In this document: positions 36,101 through 45,057 of the stretch, piece by piece
Layout of the letters: every line of letters starts with the position of its first letter
Position numbering within the stretch: position 1 is the first letter of the stretch
Assembly: GCA_943736015.1 (NCBI GenBank)
Contig: OX031060.1
Coordinates: forward strand, 12,103,501 to 12,167,500
Reading direction: 5' to 3'
Source: Tridacna crocea
Taxonomy: Eukaryota; Mollusca; Bivalvia; Cardiida; Cardiidae
DNA: 64,000 nt
Position numbers and translations under genes: made by a program
Notes under the pieces: model-generated
The model's input: only the letters and a program-made list of their open reading frames with translations
Databases searched by the model: none
Told to the model about the DNA's origin: nothing

Positions 36101-39100
36101 AAAAATCTAATGAAGGAAAACGGAAGAATTGCAGGTTACCGGTGTTTTCTGCTTTCCTGTCAATGTTTTCAAGGCTGTCTACCTCAAGATTATTTACACT
36201 TGCAATTACTTTGTAAAATATTAACTATTTACCAAAGAGTTCCGAGTATAAAAATAACCCAGCTTTTGAAAATATTGCCAAAAGAGGCATGGAAACCATT
36301 AGAACTGTTTGCTTTCATTGTTTTCAGTGATACGATCTTTTGATGTAAACAAGCCTGGCTGTGAAGTGGACGATTTGAAAGGAGGTGTGGCAGGTGGAAG
36401 TATATTAAAAGGTGTTTTGAAGGTATGTGGCTCACTGTAGATATATGAATGAAGGCTCTAAAATGATTGCGTATATTTCATGAACATTACAATTAAACAT
36501 GCTGAGGAGTAAAATTCAGTTGGTGAGCTTCATATATTTCAGTCTGTGAGTTAATCCCTTACCTCACCTTTTTATGGTTTAAATAACATAAAAGAAAAAG
36601 GTATTTGTTGACTTAACTTTTAAAGACCAGTCTCATTCTTTAACCCTTTACAGCATGACAAAATTTTAGACCTGTAGGAATCGAAAGCATTTGCTGATGC
36701 CAATTTCAATTTGGCCCATATGAAATTATTTTTCTTTGAAGGGGAAGAAAACATTGTGGGAAAAGAAGAAAATGCTGATAGCCTGCATTTTCTCCTTTCC
36801 CCACAATGTTTTCTAAGTCCGTCTCTTTCAGGGGCATTTAAAGTAACTGTTGTCATTGTGTGGTAAAGGGTTAAGTTAGTAGTCATCTGCATCTAGTGAA
36901 TTTTAACATACTACCTCCTATATAAGGTAAGGACAATTAACCCTTTACCAAACAATCTCTGGTTTTTACAACCCTGGGGAAGAAGCCTTCTGAAAACATT
37001 GTTGGATAAGGAGAAAATCAGGTAACCAGCATTTTCTCCTTTTCCCTAAATGTTCTCTACTTAATTCTGTTCATCAGCAAGTGTTCCATCTTTTACTCTT
37101 GTTTCAACCAAGACATATTTAATCATTTGAGCAAAATTTAATTCATAGTTGACCAATGTTTCTTTGATGAATAAGTCTAAATCTTTATTGTCTGGTTAAC
37201 CTTTTCGGCGCCATAGGCAAAATCTTTGACTTTTGTGGATAGCATAGATCAAGATCAGACTGCACAGAACATGTTCTGTGCAGCATGATCTTTCATCTGT
37301 ACTGTCTGCTTCTGTAGTCAAGTCAAAACAATCAAAATCTTTGTAAGTTTTGATGGATTGTATTAATTTAGAGCCCTCAAAAGAGGTAAAGTTTATTTAT
37401 TAGGTGCTGAAAGAGTTAAAAGATCAACACCTCATTATTTTTTGTTTCAACTTCTAGGTTGGCCAGTTGATAGAGGTTCGACCAGGTATGGTGGCAAAAG
37501 ATCAAGAAGGAAAATTGTCCTGTAAACCAATCAAATCTAAAATTGTTTCCTTATTTGCTGAACAGAATGACCTTCAGTATGCAGTACCTGGTGGATTGAT
37601 AGGTGAGTATAGTGTGTAGTTTAGACCAATCAATATTACATCAGTGGTGAAACAAGTTTTACATCTTGGATTTAGTACTCATGATGACCAGTAAGAAAAG
37701 CCTTAACCTTTTACCAAACAATCTTTGGTTTTCATGACTCTGAGAAGGAAGGAAGGCCCGCCCAGGTGGTTCAGTGGTGAGCGTGTTGGACTCATGACCT
37801 GTTGATTATGAGTTCAATACCCGGTTTTCTTTCAAGTGTATTTTCGCCTCTCACCTCTTCTGAAGCATGTGAGATAAGTAGTTGGTGGCTTTGGAAAAAA
37901 AGTTGTTTTAGTACTGGTTTGAGAAAGCCAGGAAACACATGTGAGTCACCGACTGCCATAATATGACCTTAGCTGTTAAAGTGGCGTTAAACCCCAATAC
38001 AACCAATACAACCTACTGGTAAGGAAGGCATTTGAAAACATTGTGGGAAAAGGAGAAAATGCTGGAAACCAGCATTTTCTCCTTTTCCCTCAATGTTTTC
38101 TACCCTATCAAAGACAGAAATCATCATTTAAGTTACATTAAATTGCTGCCTTCAAATGCTTTCAGTTTGGTCCAGTTCCAATTTTTGTTGTGTGGTAAAG
38201 GGTTAATGAGGGCATTAACAAAGGTTTACCCCCTTCTCTTTACTGGATACCAAATAGAAACCTCTGATGTGAGAACCTGCCACTATATACTGTAGCCTTC
38301 TGCAAATGATATTTGTCATACAGATTTGAACATAGAAACTTATGGGTTGCTAACAATTTTGATATGTAAAAGAAAGAATGTCTATGAGTTTCATGCTGCA
38401 GAATATAAATGAGTAAAGTTCTGGCAAAAGGCGATCTGATGCATGTCTTTGATTCATTATACCAAGCAGGTTATCATATAATTGTAAATCCATTATTTGG
38501 ATCATGAGGTTGAATGGTCCTTAGACACACAGAAATGTTTAAATGCAAGTCAGCAATTCTTTTTAACAGATTCTTAAAACCTCCTATTCATGGAGCATTT
38601 CTAAAATATATCGTTGGTTTACTTCCAAAATCTCTTAACTACAGCTTGTTGCAAGCTGTAGTTACGAGATTTTGGAAGTGAACTGACGATATGTGATCTT
38701 TCATTCAAAAAGGGACACTAGTTGAAACTGTGAAAAGTGTCAACTCTGGTCAGACTGTGTAAATTGCGCACTCTGACCAGGGTGTACACTTTTGGCTTTA
38801 ATGACATTTTTTGTATGAAAAGTGGTTATTGTACCATGTTATACAATAATTTTTTAATTATCAACTTTAAATGACCTGCACTGTTGTTGATCTTTTTTCA
38901 TCTTATTGATGTACAGAATTCCCAGATGGTCCCTTTTTACGTGATGGGTCACAAATATCCATGTAATTTTCAGGTGTTGGAACAAAGATAGATCCTACGC
39001 TGTGTAGAGCTGATCACATGGTTGGACAGGTGCTTGGCGCTGTGGGATCTCTCCCAGACATCTATACAGAGTTAACAATTGCATTTTTCCTGTTACGTCG

Positions 39101-42100
39101 ACTTCTTGGTGTTAAAACAGAAGGAGACAAACGGGGTGCTAAGGTCAGGAGATCTTTTTTGTTGGTCTTTGTGAAGTAAAATACAGCAATGGTTTATATG
39201 AAGAGAAGTGCAGAAAATCCCTGAAAGTCAACTAAGGGGGGGTCTCATTTGCGCCCACGCATGGATTTTCTTGATACTTTGCAAGCGAATTGCCTTTGGC
39301 CTATGAACTGCAAAAATGTATTTATCTACTTCAAATAAGACATGTAGGTCTCAGGAGGGCACCTTGGGGTACTCCTAGTTTTGGCTGGTACCTGCCTTGA
39401 AAAAACTAAGTCCAAAGTTATCGAAATTCATTATTTTCCTAAAACTTTAACATGAATAGTAAAGGTACACCTTATAGAGATATTAGATACAAATTGTGCT
39501 ATTATAGGTATTGACTTGACTGTTTTTTAAAAACTTGAATGTAAAAAGTATGGATAAAATTGACACTGAAATTTTCCAAACACAAAGTTCAACAAAACAT
39601 TTATGGTAGTTCTAGTCTTTGTCAACCTATGAAATTGCTAGGAAAGTAGGCCCTGTATGTCTACATAATACACACAAAATTTTATAAAATTTGAAAACCG
39701 GTAACAATCTCATATTAGGCATGATATGAGCAAAGGTGGTGTTTTGGACAAAAATCTAATGTCCATCTAAAATGTGTTATGGTTACCAAAACACTTTCTA
39801 ATGCAATAATATCGATATTTTTGCATAACTAACTATGATAAATGAAAGATTCACATACAGAAACAGACTTCTGTAAAGGTATAGCAGTAATTATACAGAT
39901 ATTTTCCTAAGAAAGTAGCATGTATGAAAATAAACCCCAAAAAACACCAATTCACAAATTATTTTTATTTAATAAATATTCCTTTCATCCCAAAATATAT
40001 TCTACACTTCTAATTTTCAATAGGACAATCATCTGAAGAAAGTGGCTTATCATTAAAAGAGTATTAGACAGGGTGCTCCACTTTTACCATAGATATATGC
40101 ATGTCTTAACAAAGACATTCAGATGACAACCAGTAAATCAATTATTATACTAATAGCAATATTGTTAACACCATCTAGATGCAACTCGTGCATACGTTAA
40201 TGGTCTGGCAGTACCTGGCAATTAGTAAGGTTACCTATATCAACAACTTTGAAGTTTGAATTAAAAAACTGTCAGCAAAACATACTTGTGTCTGAAAACA
40301 TATTTTATATTTTTTTATATATTTGAACATCCTTAATGATGATTTTCTTTATACATATGAATGGTTTTAACAAGAGTCATCGTGATATCAACAAATTGTT
40401 TTTCCTTGAGGTTGATACTGGCTACAAAGACTAAAAGTGATTATCAATTACATTTACTTTCCACTAAACAGAAAAGAATAAGAAAACACTTCTACATCAT
40501 TATACAATACTCCTATATTTGTTAACCGTTTTCTGCAGTCATACACAATTCATTTCTTTGAACAAAGTCTGACTGTATAGCTTTTCAAAAAGTACATGTA
40601 CTCATACTGGTATTTCATTGAAACTGCTTTCTTCTGTAACTCCAAAAGTCACATTTTAAACGCTAGTGTAACACTCATGCCTAAACTACTTTCTAATTGA
40701 AACATTTCATTCTGCCTTGTTGCACTTCATCAGCTAAGAGAGTAGTTTACTTATTACATGTATTTTAGTCTATGTTTTGTCATATTTGATACTAGCTTTT
40801 GTAGTTGCCAATAATTGAAAAAACATAGCTACATTAATACAGACTTAATTATATTAAAAGTTGTTTATACATTTTTGACTTCAGCAATTTGCAGTCAAGG
40901 CTGAAGTTCACAAAAGGGTGACAGAAAAGATTAAGCATTATTTAGCTGTATTCCACTCTCTTTGGTTCTCTGAGCTTTGGTTATTCTCCTCTTGTTTATA
41001 TCAGTGTTTCTTTTTCATATCAATTTACACTTTGTATTATTTATACATCAATTGGGTAATTCCATTGTGGTTTTCACACATTTTACTATTTGTAAAACTT
41101 AGGACAAGAAGTCTAATTATTTACACCTTAGTAGGTTGTTCATAGGACATCATATGGTATCATATGGAAAAGATGTATAGAATTGGCTTAATGAGAGTGA
41201 AACAAAATAAAAATCATTAATAAGTAGTGTTAAATTATCTGTTTGCACTGAGTAATAGTAAACTCCTCAGAAGTCCGCATAGGAGTAGTTTTAATAGATA
41301 ACATCTGATCTATTTTCATTATCAGACTTTCAATTGAGTTTTAATATTGCTATTTTTGATTTTCTTTATGGTGTTCAACAAGGTGCTATTATTTCTGCAA
41401 AAACTCTTTTTGGTAAATTGATTGTATGCGAAGTTTCTTATACCAGAACATCGCACAAATCATAAACATGCGTAAATAAACAATAATAAAAACCCTAAAA
41501 CAAAACTAAAAAAAAATGTGAATTTTACATTTTGAGAAAATTTGACCATTAAGACTAAAATTAAAAAAAGACTATGTTACCGGTTTTATTTTTTCTTGAT
41601 ATTTTAGGATAAGAACAAGCATATTTGTGGTCAAATTCAATATCAATTTCATAGGTTGACAAGAACTGTAACATGGTGAAAATAACAATTCAATTTGTTC
41701 AAAATATTTTACAAATGTGAAATTTGGGGGTCACTTCAATCAAAAATTGATATGGTCAATTTTGTTCAATATAACAATATAAACTAAAGGTTCATACATG
41801 ATTGGAGATTAATAAGCATTATTTTAGGAACAAATTTGGTCAGCAAATCAAAAATCAGAAGGACTGTGGGCTCCTTTAATTGAGGCACACCCATTTTTTA
41901 TCAAAAATTCTAAAAAATTCAAAAAATCAAAAACTGTGGTAGATGGAAGAAATTTCTTTTTAGTAATATAATCCTCATGTAATACACTACCTTCACATAA
42001 ATTTTCATAAAATTCTGGGCGTGGGCAGGTCCCTATGTAAATTTCATATAGGGTGAGACCCCCCCTTTTCAATCATTTCTAACAGTGCTGAGTTATTGCA

Positions 42101-45057
42101 GTGACCACCAGTTTGCAGAATATTTCAGAAATTCACAATATTATTTCATCGGTCTGAAATTATTAGGATAGGGTAAAGTGTTACGATGTGATGGGTTAAT
42201 AGTTTTCCTTATCAGTTTACCTGTACAGTAAATTTGAGCACAGAATGACACACATGTTTGTTTGCATCAATGCATACTGAGCTCTAGATAAGAGGGAGTG
42301 ATGATATTCTAATGTTATTATTTCTCGTTGAAACCCTATGGTTTGGGTACTCATTTGAGTCGTCTTGATGAGATGATTCTAATGAGTACCATTAATGTAG
42401 GATTTAGTAAAGAATGATTAATATAAAATCTCTCTCTCTATCTTGAGCTAGGCAGTAGAAGTGTGAATATCTGATCAGTGGTTTGGGTGAAGAGATAAAG
42501 GCTGGTTCATATACGGTTCCAATAGTCTCAGTCTCTAATTGTTTTAGCTTGTGATTTTGGTAAATCTGTATTCATTATGTTGACGAGTGATTAACCATGC
42601 TTGTCCTATAAAATAGGCTACACCAGTACGCCGCTGTGATGAGTGTATGAAGTTACTTTGCAACTCAGAGCTTTTCCACTGTCTGATTTACCCTTTTAGA
42701 AGCTGGCAGCTTGGAAATTATTTCATTTTCCTTATCATCCCTTCAGTGGCTAGGAACTTCCTCTGTAGCTATGTCTCAATACAGTCATTACTCGTTTTAC
42801 ATGCAAAAATTTCATGTCATCTCTCTGCAGGTCTCATGTTTCCAATTTGATGTTTATTTGCTTTTCAAGTATGTAGTTTATTATCTTGCCATGATAGATT
42901 CAAAAGATCAGCGAATTAAGCATGATAAAAATATTCTGTGTTTTGTATTTTGTTATAGGTGCAAAAATTATCCAAAAACGAGATACTGATGGTGAATATT
43001 GGTTCTTTATCCTCTGGTGGGAGAGTGCTAGCTGTGAAAGCTGATTTGGCCAAAATAGGGCTCACCAACCCCGTCTGTACAGAACTAGGAGAGAAAATAG
43101 CCTTGTCTAGAAGGGTGGAGAAACATTGGAGGTAAAATATCTCTGAAAATAAGTAACCACTTTGAAAGTTTGCCTTATGGTTCCAAAGCCTGGCCAGGTA
43201 GCTCAAGAACATAACTGACTCATGACCTGGGCCCGTTCTTAACCCTTTCCCAAACGACAAATTTTACACTCTTCCAAACTGAAAGAGTTTGCAGGCAACA
43301 ATTTTAACTTTCATAACTATGGCAGAAAATTATCCGAAGGGGCAGAAAACACTGTAGGAAAAGGAGAAATTGCTTGTTACAAGCAATTTCTCCTTTTCCC
43401 ACAGTGTTTTCAAAAGACATGTAATGCAGACATGTAAAAACAAGGGCATGTTTGGGAAAGAGTTAATTAAGAACATTCTTTGTCTTATTTTCCAGAATTT
43501 TCTACATTTGTAATTAACACAACTTCCGATTGGCTAAACCTTTCTGGTTAAATCGAATGGTTTAGCCAATCAGAAGTTGTGGAGAATAAGACTAAAATGA
43601 ACAGTCTCAAGAATGGTTGGTGAATATGGGCCCAGGTGTTGCAGGTTGGATACATGGTTCCCTGTGCTGTTTTGCCTCTTATCTCTGATGCATGTGAGAA
43701 TGTAGTCAATTGCTTGGAAAGGAAGTTGTATTGGTACTGGTGTAAAAAAACTATGAAACACATGCGTAGATTCACTGACCACTGTGTTATGACCTAAGCT
43801 ATTATATCAGTGTTAAAGTCCAATACAAAGGAATATTTTGTCTTGTGATGAATTGGGCTAGCACATATTTGGTGAAGAATGGTCCATATTGGTATTAGAA
43901 TATCTAAGATTCCTCTGTACATTTAGAAATGGTTGCTTTACATCACTTGAGAGTTTTAGCAGCTTATACCAATCTCTCTGGTTGCTGCTACCTGGAAACT
44001 TCATCAGTACTTGCCCCGAGAGTGTGGGCCTATAAAAAGTCCTAAAGTTGACACCCACTCCCGAGAATTAAACTTGGATGATGCTCTACCTCAAAACCAT
44101 GGACAATACACACATTCAGACATATTGTAACATATCAAAGTAATGACAATATAGTATTGTACAGATACCACATACATAGGATACAAAATAGTGAGGAGTC
44201 TCTTGAGATACAAATACAGCTCACTGATAATGTTGTTTCACTTAATTTGTTTAAGCACTTTTCTATTAGAATCTGCATATACATCTGTAGCAATATAAAG
44301 ATTGACTCATGCAGATATCTTATTAGGCAAATCTAACGTTTGGTGTACCAGAATTACCCTTGTAGATATGACTTATACTTCTGTTTTCAAAAAAAATATA
44401 TATAACATTTAAAATCTGTCAAAGGTGCTTTGTGACCTTAACCCTTTCCAAATGACAACATTTTAGCCTGGTCGAAATTGAAAGTACTTGCAGATAACAT
44501 AAATGTAATTCAAAAATGGAAATTTGTTTCCTGCAGGGTAGAAAACATTGTGGGAAAAGGAGGAAATGCTGGTTACCAGAAAACAGCATTTTCTCCTTTT
44601 CCCTCAATGCTTTCAAAAGGCTTCTATCTCAGGGTCGTAAAAACCAGGGATTGTTTGGTAAAGGGTTAATGCTATTAGCTTAAAGAGTTTGATCCCGACA
44701 ACAAGATGGGATTGCAAAGAATATAATTAGATCTATACAAAACTTGCAGTAGTGAGCCTGGACAATTATACAGACATGCATGGCTTTTGTAAGTCTTAAC
44801 GTCCTGAAACACATTTTGGTGGACATTTTTTGAAATGTCTTTGTAAAATGTTGATACATGTAACTACATGAATTCGGCTTTCATTCATTGAAAAGATTTA
44901 TGACAAAGGGAGAAGTTGCTATTCTGAGCAATTACTCCTACCCCTACAAGATATAGAAAAAGTTGTCTGAACTGAATTTTCAATTTACTTTTTCAGACTG
45001 ATTGGATGGGGAAACATCAGACAAGGAGTGAAAGTGACGCCTCAAGAAATGAAATGA
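24112..45057 (+). CDS. EIF2S3: Translation initiation factor eIF2 subunit gamma, complete gene, 13 coding exons
   Basis: GTPase subunit of eIF2, which with GTP delivers initiator Met-tRNA to the 40S ribosome in the cytoplasm. Exons: 24112-24183, 26748-26811, 29129-29190, 30600-30665, 31209-31330, 32756-32850, 33670-33828, 35127-35261, 36328-36422, 37458-37602, 38974-39143, 42959-43131, 44997-45057. They total 1419 nt in phase, i.e. 472 residues, the same as human eIF2 gamma. Seen motifs: G1 GHVAHGKST (residues 49-57), G3 DCPGH (135-139), G4 NKID (191-194), G5 SAQ (226-228). A four-cysteine knuckle sits at C92, C97, C102 and C106. The C-terminal two beta-barrel domains follow in exons 9-13. 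Near-identity to vertebrate protein is evident by eye. Likely housekeeping expression from the promoter shared with MBTPS2. Confidence 0.97.
24925..25023 (-). repeat. TTAA MITE, right half only
   Basis: CTCCTTTTCCCACAATG to GTGCGGTAATGGGTTAA, inside the foldback element. Confidence 0.6.
25140..25341 (+). repeat. TTAA MITE, nearly full copy
   Basis: In the foldback element centre; shortened palindrome, end GGTAAAGAGCTAA. Confidence 0.7.
25455..25478 (+). repeat. (GA)n microsatellite
   Basis: Run of AGAG in the right part of the foldback element; a second run is at 25570-25592. Confidence 0.8.
25739..25892 (+). mobile_element. SINE 3' part inserted in the foldback arm
   Basis: 154 bp flanked by duplication AACTTGAAAC (25729-25738 and 25893-25902). 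The opposite arm lacks it, giving an empty-site control. Tail CGATGTAAAATAAAT matches the SINE at 58262-58453; the tRNA head is missing. Confidence 0.8.
26526..26695 (-). repeat. TTAA MITE, diverged and rearranged
   Basis: GACAAAATT motifs occur at both ends in the same direction; upstream of EIF2S3 exon 2. Confidence 0.5.
26748..26811 (+). CDS. EIF2S3: EIF2S3 coding exon 2
   Basis: 21 codons plus 1 nt: [21 protein letters not shown]. Acceptor CTTTCCAG, donor GTATTA. Directly precedes the G1 loop exon. Confidence 0.95.
26846..27078 (-). repeat. TTAA MITE, full copy
   Basis: Starts 35 bp after EIF2S3 exon 2; intact palindrome. Confidence 0.82.
27079..27465. other. EIF2S3 intron 2, nothing recognised
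   Basis: Unique AT-rich sequence between MITEs. Confidence 0.4.
27466..28033 (+). repeat. TTAA MITE with internal four-fold tandem expansion
   Basis: Units of 112-113 bp start at 27476, 27588, 27700 and 27813. Each holds CCCCAAATAATGCC through the palindrome and a T-rich tract. Only the last continues to the GGTAAAGAGTTAA end. Makes a spurious 125-codon minus-strand frame. EIF2S3 intron 2. Confidence 0.85.
28167..29068 (-). repeat. TTAA MITE, subfamily C, split by ~680 bp of other sequence
   Basis: Left end 28167-28257 (TTAACCCCTTACCCCATAAG) and right part 28930-29068 (GGTGAAATTGCTCG, end AAAGGGTTAA) match the two sides of the copy at 29893-30121. The insert 28258-28930 was not recognised. 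Confidence 0.65.
29129..29190 (+). CDS. EIF2S3: EIF2S3 coding exon 3 (P-loop)
   Basis: Encodes [20 protein letters not shown] with the GxxxxGKST nucleotide-binding loop. Acceptor TTTTACAG, donor GTATGC. Confidence 0.97.
29232..29543 (-). repeat. TTAA MITE plus a second half copy
   Basis: Full copy 29232-29451 (TTAACTCTTTAGC to GTGTGGTAAG), fused to the right half of another (29452-29543). Starts about 40 bp after EIF2S3 exon 3. Confidence 0.75.
29605..29790 (+). repeat. TTAA MITE, diverged
   Basis: Recognisable by CATTGTTGAAAAAGGAGAAA and TCAAATGCTTTCAATTTGG; EIF2S3 intron 3. Confidence 0.55.
29893..30121 (+). repeat. TTAA MITE, subfamily C, full copy
   Basis: Palindrome GGTGAAATTGCTCG/CAAGCAATTTCACC, with GGCAAACGG / CCTTTTGTC outside it. 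TIRs TTAACCCTTTACTCCATA and TATGGGCTAAAGGGTTAA are also specific. EIF2S3 intron 3. Confidence 0.8.
30118..30341 (+). repeat. TTAA MITE, diverged
   Basis: Shares a TTAA with the subfamily C copy; palindrome weak. Confidence 0.5.
30600..30665 (+). CDS. EIF2S3: EIF2S3 coding exon 4
   Basis: 22 codons: [22 protein letters not shown] without its last residues is the switch I region of eIF2 gamma ([13 protein letters not shown]). Acceptor TTTCAG, donor GTAAGA. Confidence 0.95.
31209..31330 (+). CDS. EIF2S3: EIF2S3 coding exon 5 (cysteine knuckle)
   Basis: 40 codons plus 2 nt. Carries four cysteines spaced C-x4-C-x4-C-x3-C ([18 protein letters not shown]), the zinc-knuckle insertion of the gamma subunit. 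A longer overlapping frame is not used. Confidence 0.93.
31355..31585 (+). repeat. TTAA MITE, full copy
   Basis: Begins 25 bp after EIF2S3 exon 5; stem partly mismatched. Confidence 0.78.
31590..31830 (+). repeat. Interspersed repeat with long CAGCCTGCGCAG hairpin
   Basis: Same family as 14221-14480. Contains a near-perfect inverted repeat around AAGGTCAGCCTGC / GCAGGCTGACCTT at 31758-31790. EIF2S3 intron 5. Confidence 0.6.
32030..32210 (+). mobile_element. Degenerate SINE-like sequence
   Basis: GGAGTTTGAGACCAGTCC resembles a tRNA B box, with SINE-like text after it. Weak. Confidence 0.3.
32288..32510 (-). repeat. TTAA MITE, nearly full copy
   Basis: EIF2S3 intron 5; ends GTGTGGTAAAAAGTTAG. 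Confidence 0.72.
32560..32727 (-). repeat. TTAA MITE, diverged
   Basis: GGAAGAAATGCTGGTTGCC palindrome; ends about 30 bp before EIF2S3 exon 6. Confidence 0.55.
32756..32850 (+). CDS. EIF2S3: EIF2S3 coding exon 6 (DCPGH switch II)
   Basis: Encodes [20 protein letters not shown] and [11 protein letters not shown]. Acceptor TTTTCCAG, donor GTATGA; 1 nt at each end is shared with the neighbouring codons. Confidence 0.97.
32870..33669. other. EIF2S3 intron 6, nothing firm
   Basis: Small inverted TGATGTCAGTG / CAGTGACATCA motif at about 33398-33421 and a duplicated GATTTT(GA/CA)AGGA..ACTGAAAGTTC. No MITE, unlike most introns here. Confidence 0.4.
33670..33828 (+). CDS. EIF2S3: EIF2S3 coding exon 7 (NKID motif)
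   Basis: 52 codons: [20 protein letters not shown], then [23 protein letters not shown] is the guanine-specificity motif. Acceptor TATTTTCAG, donor GTAAGA. Confidence 0.97.
33857..34085 (-). repeat. TTAA MITE, full copy
   Basis: EIF2S3 intron 7, about 30 bp after exon 7. Confidence 0.83.
34082..34193 (+). repeat. TTAA MITE, left half
   Basis: Cut off after CCCACAATATAC, where a pearl-like fragment begins. Confidence 0.6.
34194..34685 (-). mobile_element. Pearl-like element fragment
   Basis: Two to three core units (GTGTAGAGCTTTGATATTTG) and the CCAGGGCCGATGGCCCTCTTG end, i.e. the 5' end on the minus strand. The 3' end is missing. Confidence 0.65.
34793..34998 (-). repeat. TTAA MITE, partly deleted palindrome
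   Basis: EIF2S3 intron 7; GGGAAAAGGCTACTAGC in place of the normal centre. Confidence 0.72.
35127..35261 (+). CDS. EIF2S3: EIF2S3 coding exon 8
   Basis: 44 codons: [19 protein letters not shown]..., with the SAQ G5 motif, ending FTSEPRLI. Acceptor CCACAG, donor GTATGT. Confidence 0.96.
35416..35852 (+). repeat. Repeat family E, full copy
   Basis: Same as 14857-15270 inverted. Begins with hairpin AAAGATCGAAATTTATTTC.. and ends CTACCGGAAGGCATG. EIF2S3 intron 8. Confidence 0.7.
36049..36225 (-). repeat. TTAA MITE, diverged
   Basis: EIF2S3 intron 8; GACTGGACCAATTTGAA and GGTTACCGGTGTTTTC recognisable. Confidence 0.45.
36328..36422 (+). CDS. EIF2S3: EIF2S3 coding exon 9
   Basis: [20 protein letters not shown] then [12 protein letters not shown], the start of the second beta-barrel domain. 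Acceptor TTTTCAG, donor GTATGT. Confidence 0.96.
36639..36874 (-). repeat. TTAA MITE, full copy
   Basis: EIF2S3 intron 9; centre GATAGCCTGC. Confidence 0.75.
36934..37200 (+). repeat. TTAA MITE, full but diverged right side
   Basis: EIF2S3 intron 9; left side clear (TTAACCCTTTACCAAACAAT), right end GTCTGGTTAA. Confidence 0.65.
37458..37602 (+). CDS. EIF2S3: EIF2S3 coding exon 10
   Basis: 48 codons plus 1 nt: [20 protein letters not shown] to [10 protein letters not shown]. Acceptor CTTCTAG, donor GTGAGT. Confidence 0.96.
37703..38206 (+). repeat. TTAA MITE split by a SINE
   Basis: Left part 37703-37757 and right part 38021-38206 together form a standard copy with intact palindrome. EIF2S3 intron 10. 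Confidence 0.83.
37758..38020 (+). mobile_element. tRNA-derived SINE
   Basis: 263 bp with 9-bp duplication AAGGAAGGC (37749-37757 and 38021-38029). A box GGTTCAGTGGTGAGCG, B box GAGTTCAATACC, 3' region GTTAAAGTGGCGTTAAACC. Younger than the MITE it interrupts. Confidence 0.85.
38400..38600 (+). repeat. Copy of the 14221-14480 repeat family
   Basis: Shares GGCAAAAGGCGATCTGATGC and TCATGAGGTTGAATGGTCC; EIF2S3 intron 10. Confidence 0.45.
38607..38695. repeat. Near-perfect long hairpin
   Basis: Inverted arms of ~40 bp (CTTCCAAAATCTC..CTACAGCTTG and CAAGCTGTAG..GAGATTTTGGAAG) with a 2-nt loop; EIF2S3 intron 10. Confidence 0.8.
38974..39143 (+). CDS. EIF2S3: EIF2S3 coding exon 11
   Basis: [20 protein letters not shown] to [18 protein letters not shown]. 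Acceptor ATTTTCAG, donor GTCAGG. Confidence 0.96.
39226..42073. mobile_element. Long-TIR DNA element in EIF2S3 intron 11
   Basis: Left end GGGGGGGTCTCATTTGC and GCGCCCACGC; right end GCGTGGGC then GTGAGACCCCCCC. Inside are further inverted matches far apart: TTGTCAACCTATGAAAT (39617) with ATTTCATAGGTTGACAA (41648), and AAAACCGGTAACA with TGTTACCGGTTTT. So arms exceed 450 bp. Middle 39.9-41.4 kb unassigned; no long ORF. Confidence 0.65.
42074..42958 (+). other. Intron 11 remainder, no feature
   Basis: AT-rich, no MITE or coding signal recognised. Confidence 0.4.
42959..43131 (+). CDS. EIF2S3: EIF2S3 coding exon 12
   Basis: 57 codons plus 2 nt: [20 protein letters not shown] to [10 protein letters not shown]. 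Acceptor TGTTATAG, donor GTAAAA. Follows the longest intron (3.8 kb). Confidence 0.96.
43239..43466 (-). repeat. TTAA MITE, subfamily B
   Basis: Palindrome GAGAAATTGCTTG / CAAGCAATTTCTC, ends TTTCCCAAAC and GTTTGGGAAAG. EIF2S3 intron 12. Confidence 0.8.
43519..43583. repeat. Hairpin ACAACTTCCGATTGGCTAAA
   Basis: Inverted arms ACAACTTC.GATTGGCTAAACC and GGTTTAGCCAATC.GAAGTTGT; part of the insertion in the SINE at 43185-43832. Confidence 0.7.
44438..44668 (-). repeat. TTAA MITE, full copy
   Basis: EIF2S3 intron 12; small AGAAAAC insertion in the loop. Confidence 0.82.
44997..45057 (+). CDS. EIF2S3: EIF2S3 coding exon 13 (stop codon)
   Basis: [19 protein letters not shown] then TGA at 45055-45057; matches the LIGWGQIRRGVTI C-terminus of eIF2 gamma. 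Acceptor TTTTTCAG. Confidence 0.96.

Larger units (their letters stand above)
43185..43832 (+). mobile_element. tRNA-derived SINE split by a composite insertion
   Basis: Head 43185-43235 (GGCCAGGTAGCTC..GACTCATGACCTGGGCCC) and body 43627-43832 (GGGCCCAGGTGTTGCAGG.. to TGTTAAAGTCCAATACAAAG) are separated by a MITE and a hairpin element. GGGCCC is repeated at the break. Confidence 0.65.
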
